Shown: in pieces, positions 6,276-12,011 of the stretch | Layout: each line of letters starts with the position of its first letter | How positions within the stretch are numbered: position 1 is the first letter of the stretch | NCBI GenBank assembly: GCA_035518775.1 | Contig: DATIXH010000364.1 | Location: forward strand, 1 to 12,011 | DNA from: JBGPEQ01 sp035518775 | Lineage (GTDB): Bacteria > Pseudomonadota > Alphaproteobacteria > Dongiales > Dongiaceae | Direction of reading: 5' to 3' | DNA: 12,011 bases | The notes under the pieces: generated by a model | Told to the model about the DNA's origin: nothing | What the model saw: only the letters and a program-made list of their open reading frames with translations | Database searches by the model: none | Made by a program: the position numbers and the translations under genes

Positions 6276-7997
6276 ATGGTGCGGACGCTGCTGCGACTCC
6301 TGATCGGCCTGGGGATCGTCCTTGGGGGCGCCGGCCTGCCGGCCGCCGCCCGCGACCAGCTCATCATCGGCAGCACGCAGTTCCCTTCGACCCTGCATCC
6401 GAGCATCGATTCGATGCTGGCGAAATCCTACGTGCTCGGCTTCACGCAGCGTCCGTTCACGACCTACGATCAGGATTGGAACCTCGTCTGCCTGCTGTGC
6501 ACCGAACTGCCGACGATCGAGAACGGCAAGGCCAAGATCGAGGATCTGCCGCCGGGCTTCAAGCGGGACGCCGGCACGACCTTTTGCAAGAGCGCCGATC
6601 CCACCTTGGCGACCAAAGGCATGGCGGTCACCTATACGATCCAGCCGAACGCCACCTGGGGCGACGGCACGCCGATCACCACCGAAGACGTGATGTTCAC
6701 CTACGAGGTCGGCAAGAACGAGAAGAGCGGGATCACCAACAGCGAGCTGTATCGCCGCATCATCAAGATCGACGTTCTGGACAAGAAGACCTTCACGATC
6801 CATTCGGACCGCGTCGACTTCGGATACAACGGCATCAATGACTTCCTGCTCCTCCCCGCCCATCTCGAACGGGCGGCTCTCGGTGACGATCCCGCCCAGT
6901 ATCGCAATCGCACGCTCTACAGCACCGATCCGACCAACCCCGGCCTCTGGTTCGGCCCCTATCGCGTGGCCAGCATCGAGCCCGGCAGCCAGATCGTGCT
7001 CGAGGAGAATCCGACTTGGTGGGGCGAGAAGCCCCAAATCAAGCGCATCATCATCAAGACGATCGAGAACACTTCGGCTCTCGAAGCCAACCTGCTGTCC
7101 GGCTCCATCGACTACATCGCCGGCGAGAGCGGCCTCAGCATCGACGAAGCCATCGCCTTCGAACAGCGCCACAAAGACGCCTATGACGTCCTCTACAAAC
7201 CGGTCCTGTTCTTCGAGCACATCACGCCCAATCACGACAATCCGGCGCTGGGCGACAAGCGGGTGCGCCAGGCCCTGCTCTACGCACTCGATCGCGAGGT
7301 CCTGACGCAGCAGCTGTTCGGCGGGCACCAGCCGGTGGCCGACACCGACGTCAGCCCGCTCGACTGGATCCATACCGACGATGTGAAGAAGTATCGATAC
7401 GATCCGGCCCAGGCGGCGGCGCTGCTGGACGCCGCGGGCTGGACGCTCGGGGGTGACGGCCTGCGCCACGATGCCGGCGGCAGGCCGCTGGCGTTCGAAC
7501 TGATGACGACCGCGGGCGAGCGCACGCGCGAACTGGTGGAGCAGGTGCTGCAGAGCCAATGGAAGGCGATCGGCATCGACGTGCGCATCAAGAACGAGCC
7601 GGCGCGCGTGCTGTTCAGCGAGACCATCAGCAAGCGCAAGTTCACGGGCTTGACGCTGTTCGCCTGGTTGACGTCGCCGGAGAACGTGCCCCACACGACC
7701 TTGCATTCGACCATGGTGCCGACCGAGGCCAACGGATGGGCCGGTCAGAACTACGCCGACTATCGCAGCCCGGAGATGGACGATCTCATGGATTGCATCG
7801 AGATCGAGCTGGATCGCGGCAAGCGCGAGCAGATGTGGCACAAGCTGCAGGCGGCCTACGCCGAAGATCTGCCGGACCTGCCGCTCTACTTCCGCGCCCA
7901 GGCCTTCATCATGCCGAAATGGCTGAGGGGCGTGAGGCCGACCGGCCACCAGTACCAATCCACGCTTTGGGCGGAACAGTGGCGCATCCAGGAGTAG
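6276..7997 (+). CDS. ABC transporter periplasmic substrate-binding protein, family 5 (peptide/nickel type)
   Basis: A 573-residue solute-binding protein of the SBP_bac_5 (DppA/OppA/NikA) class, which captures substrate in the periplasm and delivers it to the membrane permeases. A signal peptide covers about residues 1-26 (MVRTLLRLL, hydrophobic core, LPAAA before RDQ). The body has the family's NATWGDGTPITTEDVMFTYE region, the VLEENPTWWG segment, DKRVRQALLYALDRE, AAALLDAAGW and a C-terminal RPTGHQYQSTLWAEQW. Cysteines near residues 68-71 and about 105 could form disulfides. The start at 6276 has AAGGAG 7 bases upstream. The two permease genes follow at once, so this is the first gene of the operon. 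The ligand cannot be read from the sequence: di/oligopeptides, sugars, opines and other compounds are all transported by this family. Confidence 0.95.
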   Translation: MVRTLLRLLIGLGIVLGGAGLPAAARDQLIIGSTQFPSTLHPSIDSMLAKSYVLGFTQRPFTTYDQDWNLVCLLCTELPTIENGKAKIEDLPPGFKRDAGTTFCKSADPTLATKGMAVTYTIQPNATWGDGTPITTEDVMFTYEVGKNEKSGITNSELYRRIIKIDVLDKKTFTIHSDRVDFGYNGINDFLLLPAHLERAALGDDPAQYRNRTLYSTDPTNPGLWFGPYRVASIEPGSQIVLEENPTWWGEKPQIKRIIIKTIENTSALEANLLSGSIDYIAGESGLSIDEAIAFEQRHKDAYDVLYKPVLFFEHITPNHDNPALGDKRVRQALLYALDREVLTQQLFGGHQPVADTDVSPLDWIHTDDVKKYRYDPAQAAALLDAAGWTLGGDGLRHDAGGRPLAFELMTTAGERTRELVEQVLQSQWKAIGIDVRIKNEPARVLFSETISKRKFTGLTLFAWLTSPENVPHTTLHSTMVPTEANGWAGQNYADYRSPEMDDLMDCIEIELDRGKREQMWHKLQAAYAEDLPDLPLYFRAQAFIMPKWLRGVRPTGHQYQSTLWAEQWRIQE

Positions 7998-8015
7998 CGC
8001 CGCCGACCGGCGGCG
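7998..8015 (+). repeat. Intercistronic hairpin between binding-protein and permease genes
   Basis: An inverted repeat with 8-base arms (CGCCGCCG at 7998-8005, CGGCGGCG at 8008-8015) begins directly after the TAG of the binding-protein gene and ends 7 bases before the permease ATG. In RNA it gives a GC-only stem of about 6 pairs with a 6-base loop. No T-run follows, so it is not an intrinsic terminator. It may protect the upstream message or lower permease translation: the only SD-like purines before the permease lie in its 3' arm. Confidence 0.6.
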
Positions 8016-8022
8016 TCAGCTC

Positions 8023-8976
8023 ATGACCCGCTTCATCCTGCAGCGGCTGGCCGAAACCCTTCTCGTCCTGCTGCTGATGTCGTTCGTGATCTACGGGTTG
8101 ATCGGACTGATGCCGGGCGATCCGATCGACCTGATGCTGACCGCCGATCCCAAGCTGACGACCGCCGACGTGGCGCGGCTGAAGGCGCTGCAAGGTCTCG
8201 ATCAGCCGCTGGTCGATCGCTATGTGCACTGGCTCTCGGCAGCGCTCCAGGGCGATTTCGGCTACTCGCGGTCGCAGTCGCTGCCGGTGTGGCAGGTGGT
8301 GGTGCCGAGGCTCTGGAACACCATCCTACTCATGGGCCTGAGTCTCGTCATCGCGCTCGCCATCGCCATTCCCGCCGGAGTCCAGGCGGCCGCACGGCCC
8401 GGATCGCTCACCGACAACCTCATCAACCTCTCGGCCTTCGCCGGCATGTCCGTGCCGCTGTTCTGGCTCGCCATCTTGATGTTGATGCTGTTCTCCGTTC
8501 ATCTGCGCGTCCTGCCGGCAAGCGGTACGTTCAGCGTGGGTGCCGACGGCATCGCAGACCGCGCGCGCCATCTCATCATGCCTGTTCTGAGTCTGACGCT
8601 CGTCACCGTCGGCGCCCATCTTCGATATGTCCGCTCGGCCATGACGGAGGCGCTGCGCCAGGATTTCATTCGCACGGCCCAGGCCAAGGGCGTCTCGCGC
8701 GGGCGGCTGCTCTACGGCCATGCCCTGCGCAACGCCATGATCCCGTTCGTCACCGTGCTGGCGCTCGAGTTCGGCACGCTGTTCTCGGGCGCACTCATCG
8801 TCGAGCAGATCTTCGCTTATCTCGGCATGGGCAAGACGATCTACGACGCCGTGGCGGGCAACGACTACAACCTCGCCATGGTCAGCCTCTTGCTGAGTAC
8901 GGCTGTCGTGCTTCTCAGCAACCTTGCTGCCGACTTGGCCTATGCCTGGCTCGATCCGCGAATCACCTACCGATGA
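8023..8976 (+). CDS. ABC transporter permease, DppB/OppB type
   Basis: A 317-residue inner-membrane permease with about six membrane helices, starting with the family's N-terminal RFILQRLAETLLVLLLMSFV helix. It has the typical LIGLMPGDP segment, a long periplasmic loop with QPLVDRYVHWL and GDFGYS, and the cytoplasmic coupling loop FIRTAQAKGVSRGRLLYGHALRN, which is the EAA-like contact site for the ATPase. The C-terminus ends in AYAWLDPRITYR, as usual. It follows the binding-protein gene by 25 bases and overlaps the next permease gene by 4 bases (ATGA at 8973-8976), showing translational coupling. No clear Shine-Dalgarno precedes its ATG; only GGCGGCG inside the preceding hairpin is available. 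Its role is one half of the substrate channel; no specificity is visible. Confidence 0.95.
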   Translation: MTRFILQRLAETLLVLLLMSFVIYGLIGLMPGDPIDLMLTADPKLTTADVARLKALQGLDQPLVDRYVHWLSAALQGDFGYSRSQSLPVWQVVVPRLWNTILLMGLSLVIALAIAIPAGVQAAARPGSLTDNLINLSAFAGMSVPLFWLAILMLMLFSVHLRVLPASGTFSVGADGIADRARHLIMPVLSLTLVTVGAHLRYVRSAMTEALRQDFIRTAQAKGVSRGRLLYGHALRNAMIPFVTVLALEFGTLFSGALIVEQIFAYLGMGKTIYDAVAGNDYNLAMVSLLLSTAVVLLSNLAADLAYAWLDPRITYR

Positions 8977-9923
8977 CGACTCCGCGCGCCGACGCCGAAA
9001 CCCTGCCGGCAGCGGGACTCCGTCAGCCGCTCGGCGCCCCGCGCCTGCGCCGGACGGTTCGGCAGCGGCTGCTGTCGCATCCGCTGGCCGTCGCCAGCGC
9101 CGCCCTGCTCCTGGCCCTCGCTCTGCTGGTGCTGGCGGTGCCGCTGATCGGGATGGCTCTGGGCGTCGATAGCGAGACCCCGAACCTGCTGACGCGCATG
9201 CAGGCGCCATCGTCCGCGCATTGGCTGGGAACGGACGAGCTCGGCCGCGACCTGCTGATGCGGCTGCTCGAAGGAGGCCGCGTTTCGCTCGGCATCGGGC
9301 TGATCATCGCGGTCGCCGCCGCCGTCATCGGCACGCTGATCGGACTGACGGCCGGATACTTCGGCGGCCGCACGGACGCCCTGCTGATGCGACTGACCGA
9401 CGGCATCATCGCGCTGCCCCGGCTGCCGCTCCTCATCGTGCTGGCGGCCCTGGACGTCACGAAGCTCGGGTTGCCCGAGCAGTGGGCGCATTCGCCACTG
9501 CTGGGCTTCTGGCGCATTGCCGTCATTATCACGCTCGTCGGTTGGACGACCGTGGCGCGGCTGGTGCGCGGCGCCACCCTCTCGCTGCGCGAGCGCGAGT
9601 TCGTCCGCGCCGCCCTGGCGCTGGGCGCCCGCCCGGCCCGCATCATGTTCGTGCATATCCTGCCGAATCTGGCAGGCCCGATCATCGTCGCGACCACGCT
9701 CTCAGTCGGCAACATCATTCTGGCGGAGTCGGTGCTGAGCTTCCTTGGCTTCGGCATCCAGCCGCCGATGGCGAGCTGGGGCAACATGCTGACCAATGCG
9801 CAGGAGATGATGTGGTCCGCCCCCATGCTGGCGGTCTGGCCGGGGGTGCTGATTTTCGCGACGGTGATCTCCTGCAACTTCCTCGGCGACGGGTTGCAGG
9901 ATGCCCTGGACCCGCGTGCGTGA
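8973..9923 (+). CDS. ABC transporter permease, DppC/OppC type
   Basis: A 316-residue partner permease. The N-terminal 25-30 residues are cytoplasmic and rich in Pro/Arg/Ala, followed by the OppC_N-like helix (LAVASAALLLALALLVLAVP). The conserved periplasmic HWLGTDELGRDLLMRLLEGGRVSL segment and the coupling motif EFVRAALALGARPARIMFVHILPN (an EAA loop with Gly at the expected place) identify the family. The last part has VLSFLGFGIQPPMASWGNML and ends in DGLQDALDPR, also typical. The ATG at 8973 overlaps the stop of the upstream permease (ATGA). The same frame is open far upstream, but that part is antisense-like shadow within the first permease. Operons of this type often continue with two ATPase genes; here the next gene is on the opposite strand and ends only 6 bases away. 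Confidence 0.95.
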   Translation: MTTPRADAETLPAAGLRQPLGAPRLRRTVRQRLLSHPLAVASAALLLALALLVLAVPLIGMALGVDSETPNLLTRMQAPSSAHWLGTDELGRDLLMRLLEGGRVSLGIGLIIAVAAAVIGTLIGLTAGYFGGRTDALLMRLTDGIIALPRLPLLIVLAALDVTKLGLPEQWAHSPLLGFWRIAVIITLVGWTTVARLVRGATLSLREREFVRAALALGARPARIMFVHILPNLAGPIIVATTLSVGNIILAESVLSFLGFGIQPPMASWGNMLTNAQEMMWSAPMLAVWPGVLIFATVISCNFLGDGLQDALDPRA

Positions 9924-9929
9924 GGCGGT

Positions 9930-10127
9930 TCAGCCCGGCAACTCAGTGATCTCGTGCGACGGGTGCCTGCGGTCGCCGCGCTTGTTCTTCGGGCGGACAT
10001 AGTTGATGCGCGCGGTCGGCTTCTCGAGCTTGACCTTGAGGGCCGCGACGAGGGCGTCCTCCGCCTCGATGTTGACGTGATCCGCCTTTCGGTTGACGGT
10101 CATGCCGACGGTGTACTGCAGTTTCAT
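9930..10127 (-). CDS. Small basic protein of unknown function (65 aa)
   Basis: A 65-residue protein beginning MKLQYTVGMTVNRKADHV, with a predicted strand, a helix IEAEDALVAALKVKLEK, a second strand ARINYVRP and a basic tail KNKRGDRRHPSH. No signal peptide or membrane segment is present; it is probably cytoplasmic. The pattern of regular helix and strands and normal codon use suggest a real gene. The ATG at 10127 is preferred over the in-frame GTG at 10136 because AGAGAGG ends 9 bases before it, whereas it abuts the GTG. A plausible promoter lies just upstream. It converges on the second permease gene with 6 bases between the stops. I do not recognise a characterised family, although I have a faint memory of similar short proteins in rhizobia. 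Confidence 0.7.
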   Translation of the reverse strand: MKLQYTVGMTVNRKADHVNIEAEDALVAALKVKLEKPTARINYVRPKNKRGDRRHPSHEITELPG

Positions 10128-10173
10128 CGCGCTCACCCTCTCTTGTTGCCGCAGCAGCGAGTGGATGGGTGCG

Positions 10174-10203
10174 ATGATAGCACCTCCAGGCGCAGGACGT
10201 CAG
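10174..10203 (-). promoter_or_regulatory. Possible sigma70-type promoter for the 65-aa protein
   Basis: On the minus strand, CTGACG (10203-10198) is followed after 18 bases by TATCAT (10179-10174), matching the -35 and -10 consensus at four and five of six positions. Initiation near 10167 would give a leader of about 40 bases with the AGAGAGG site before the ATG at 10127. It lies just after the stop of the upstream oxygenase gene, so the small gene may be transcribed independently. Confidence 0.35.
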
Positions 10204-10206
10204 GCG

Positions 10207-10857
10207 TCAGCCGATGCGCGGGCCGATGGTGCCGCGCCAGAGCGGCCGGCTCATCGTCTCCGTGAACGCGGCGAACATGATGTTGAAGCTGATGGAGATG
10301 CGCTCGAGCTGGTCGGGATTGGCGGGCACGCCATGCGAGAGCCAGGCGGGAAAGAGCACGAGGCGCCCGGCCTTGACCTCGACCCCGATCTCGTTGCCGA
10401 TGAACTTGCTGTAGCGCCGCGTGCGCGGAAGCATCGCCATCGCCTGCGGCCTCGGATCGTCGAACACGATGCGGTTGGCGCCCTCCGGCACCTGCACGTA
10501 GTAGGTGCCGGAGAGGAAGTTGTTCGGATGGGTGTGGCGCGTGTTGAGCCCCCCTTTCGGGTTGATGTTGACCCAGCAGCCCGTGATTTCGAAGGCGCTG
10601 TACTCGACCTGCAGAAAATCGAGCGCGCCCTTGGCGCCGGCGCGGATCACGGCGGTAACATCGGCGAACTGCGGCAGCCGGTGGATGTAGGGATCGGTCT
10701 GCCAGGTCTCGCCTGGCTTGATCGGCGGCCGCGACGCCGCCAGCGCGTCGACGTTTGCCATGATCTTCAGATTGAGCGGCCCGTGAACGTCAGGCCTGAG
10801 ATCGACGACCCAAACGGGCGTCGGAAACAATTCATGCACCGTCGTCTTTTCGAACAT
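10207..10857 (-). CDS. TIGR02466-type putative 2-oxoglutarate/Fe(II) oxygenase
   Basis: A 216-residue protein of the double-stranded beta-helix oxygenase type known as TIGR02466 / 2OG-FeII_Oxy_5. It starts HELFPTPVWVVDL, which is the usual opening of the family (a short FPTPV strand). Putative metal ligands are His108/His110 in RHTHPNNFLSGTYYV and His175 in LFPAWLSHGVPAN; Arg186 in ERISISFN is the likely 2-oxoglutarate carboxylate contact. The substrate is unknown; members have been linked to hydroxylation reactions only by fold. The ATG at 10857 was chosen because the family starts close before the FPTP motif; an in-frame ATG at 10890 would add eleven residues (MPPPRRHGGTP). A hairpin covers the G-rich stretch before 10857. 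The gene is divergent from the aminotransferase across 226 bases and is followed by the 65-aa gene on the same strand. Confidence 0.85.
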   Translation of the reverse strand: MFEKTTVHELFPTPVWVVDLRPDVHGPLNLKIMANVDALAASRPPIKPGETWQTDPYIHRLPQFADVTAVIRAGAKGALDFLQVEYSAFEITGCWVNINPKGGLNTRHTHPNNFLSGTYYVQVPEGANRIVFDDPRPQAMAMLPRTRRYSKFIGNEIGVEVKAGRLVLFPAWLSHGVPANPDQLERISISFNIMFAAFTETMSRPLWRGTIGPRIG

Positions 10858-10862
10858 CGGTG

Positions 10863-10889
10863 TGCCCCCGTGCCGGCGCGGCGGGGGCA
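10863..10889 (-). repeat. Hairpin over the presumed ribosome binding site of the oxygenase gene
   Basis: Perfect 8-base arms TGCCCCCG (10863-10870) and CGGGGGCA (10882-10889) enclose an 11-base loop. On the gene's strand the 3' arm carries the only SD-like stretch (GGGGG), ending 7 bases before the ATG at 10857, and would be paired with the C-run of the 5' arm. The alternative ATG at 10890 would make this hairpin coding. Confidence 0.55.
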
Positions 10890-10994
10890 TAGTGGCGCAG
10901 GTTTCGCGTATCGGCCCAAAGCGCCATTTGTCGCAGTCACATCAGTTTTCCGCGATGAAGCCGCGCCATCCCATCGTCAGCCGGCGCAGCGCCT

Positions 10995-11023
10995 TTGACT
11001 TCAACGGGTGGTCACCCGATAGT
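10995..11023 (+). promoter_or_regulatory. Sigma70-type promoter with palindromic operator in its spacer
   Basis: TTGACT (10995-11000) and GATAGT (11018-11023) are separated by exactly 17 bases and match the consensus at five and four of six positions. Within the spacer sits a palindrome, CGGGTG (11005-11010), GT, CACCCG (11013-11018); with its outer A/T pair it spans 11003-11020. Initiation would fall near 11030, about 54 bases before the aminotransferase ATG. A dimeric repressor bound here would block RNA polymerase; the regulator is not encoded in an obvious way nearby. Confidence 0.5.
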
Positions 11024-11083
11024 AACGGCGCATTCGCCTCTGAAAGACCGCCCCGTTCGACCGCATCTTCCAGCGAGGACTCC

Positions 11084-12011
11084 ATGACCGTCATGCCCAA
11101 TTCAACGGCCGCCCGCGACATCGCCTACCACCTGCATCCCTACACCAATGCGGTGAAGCAGGAGGCGGAAGGCCCGCTCGTGCTGGCGCGCGGCAAGGGC
11201 ATCTACGTCTATGACGAGGAAGGCAAGGAGTACATCGAGGGCCTGGCCGGCCTGTGGTGCACCTCGCTCGGCTTCGGCGAAGAGCGGCTGGTCGAGGCAG
11301 CGGCGCGCCAGATGCGCAAACTGCCCTACTATCCCAGCTTCGGCCAGAAGGTGCCGGACATCACCGTCGAGCTGGCCGAGCGCCTGGTCAAGCTGGCGCC
11401 GGTGCCGATGTCGCACGCCTTCTTCTGCAACTCGGGCTCGGAGGCCAACGACACCGCCGTCAAGATGGTGTGGTACTACAACAACGCCATCGGCCGCCCC
11501 GCCAAGAAGAAGATCATCGGACGCCAGAAGGGCTACCACGGCGTGACCATCGCGGCCGCGAGCCTGATGGGCCTGCCGACCTTCCAGAAGGACTTCGATC
11601 TTCCGATCGCCAACATGCTGCACACCGACTGCCCGCACTACTACCGCTTCGGTCAGGCCGGCGAGAGCGAGGAGGATTTCGCCACCCGCTGCGCCGCCAA
11701 TCTGGAGAAACTGATTCTGGAACAGGGACCGGAAGCCGTCGCGGCCTTCATCGCCGAGCCGATCCAGGGTGCTGGCGGCGTCATCCTGCCGCCGAAGACC
11801 TATTTCGAAAAGGTCCAGGCCATCCTGCGCAAATACGACATCCTGTTCATCGCCGACGAGGTGATCTGCGGCTTCGGCCGCACCGGCAAGATGTTCGGCA
11901 GCGAAACCTTCAAACTGCAGCCGGACATCATGACCATGGCGAAGGCCCTGTCATCGGCGTACCTGCCGATCTCCGCCCTCCTCATCAACAAGAAGGTCTA
12001 CGATGCGATCC
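11084..12011 (+). CDS. Class III PLP-dependent omega-aminotransferase (3' end outside window)
   Basis: The first 309 residues of a fold-type I class III aminotransferase, normally about 450 residues, so roughly a third is missing beyond the window. Visible signatures: HLHPYTNAV at the N-terminus, GIYVYDEEGKEYIEGLAGLWC, the phosphate-binding FCNSGSEAND, the ring-stacking motif KGYHG, the pyridoxal-N contact Asp258 in FIADEVICGFGRTG, and the Schiff-base Lys287 in TMAKALSSAYLP. The LAGLWCTSLGFG segment resembles omega-amine/beta-alanine:pyruvate aminotransferases that use amines or omega-amino acids as donors; polyamine or GABA use is possible, and the exact substrate cannot be told. The ATG at 11084 has GAGGA 4 bases upstream; an in-frame ATG at 11093 is an alternative. 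A promoter with a palindrome in its spacer lies about 60 bases upstream. Confidence 0.93.
   Translation, partial: MTVMPNSTAARDIAYHLHPYTNAVKQEAEGPLVLARGKGIYVYDEEGKEYIEGLAGLWCTSLGFGEERLVEAAARQMRKLPYYPSFGQKVPDITVELAERLVKLAPVPMSHAFFCNSGSEANDTAVKMVWYYNNAIGRPAKKKIIGRQKGYHGVTIAAASLMGLPTFQKDFDLPIANMLHTDCPHYYRFGQAGESEEDFATRCAANLEKLILEQGPEAVAAFIAEPIQGAGGVILPPKTYFEKVQAILRKYDILFIADEVICGFGRTGKMFGSETFKLQPDIMTMAKALSSAYLPISALLINKKVYDAI

Noticed and set aside
6240..7958. 572-codon open frame opposite the ABC binding-protein gene
   Set aside because: Antisense shadow of a well-recognised gene; no ribosome binding site or family motif.
8289..8972. Long upstream extension of the second permease frame
   Set aside because: It runs inside the first permease gene in another frame with His/Arg-rich shadow composition; the ATGA overlap start at 8973 matches the family's normal length.
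10168..10184. Five-pair hairpin GGTGC / GCACC after the oxygenase stop as a terminator
   Set aside because: Short stem, no T-run afterwards, and the same bases contain a better-looking -10 element for the small downstream gene.
10093..10998. 301-codon plus-strand open frame opposite the oxygenase gene
   Set aside because: Antisense shadow: the translation lacks family motifs, and the minus strand encodes a recognisable oxygenase.
11102..11638. 178-codon minus-strand open frame opposite the aminotransferase
   Set aside because: Antisense shadow of a gene with complete PLP-binding motifs.

Overview
The window is dense, high-GC DNA (about two thirds G+C by eye) with the gene style of an alphaproteobacterium: a multi-PAS/GAF hybrid histidine kinase, SBP_bac_5-type ABC transport genes, a class III omega-aminotransferase and long antisense open frames caused by GC-rich codon use. 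Hyphomicrobiales or Rhodospirillales would fit, but this is an inference from protein style; no rRNA or other taxonomic marker is present. I see no tRNA, rRNA, insertion sequence, integrase, CRISPR array or phage gene, and no gene-free stretch longer than 300 bases.

Layout. (1) 1-933, plus strand: the end of a three-helix membrane protein whose start lies just outside the window. (2) 952-6020, minus strand: four genes in one direction, in transcription order a small secreted protein (6020-5616), a short periplasmic c-type cytochrome resembling the PedF/XoxG-like 'methanol metabolism-related' family (5483-5067), a soluble PAS-PAS-GAF-PAS-PAS hybrid histidine kinase with a C-terminal receiver (4951-1754) and an OmpR-family response regulator (1680-952). 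(3) 6276-9923, plus strand: an oligopeptide/nickel-type ABC importer with its binding protein and two permeases, the permeases overlapping by ATGA, but no ATPase gene. (4) 9930-10127 and 10207-10857, minus strand: a 65-residue basic protein of unknown function and a TIGR02466-type putative 2-oxoglutarate/Fe(II) oxygenase. (5) 11084 to the window end, plus strand: a class III PLP aminotransferase, cut by the window edge.

The kinase and regulator almost certainly form a two-component system. The cytochrome and secreted protein upstream may be its co-transcribed partners, which would tie a signalling system to periplasmic electron transfer; this link rests on gene order only. The importer could share ATPases encoded elsewhere.

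The window does not show an obviously new multi-gene system. The most interesting material is the four-gene minus-strand cluster and several non-coding signals: a near-identical direct repeat pair just upstream of the response regulator, a palindrome lying exactly in the spacer of a good sigma70-type promoter before the aminotransferase, a strong inverted repeat ahead of the cytochrome, an intercistronic hairpin between binding protein and permease, and a hairpin covering the probable ribosome binding site of the oxygenase gene.
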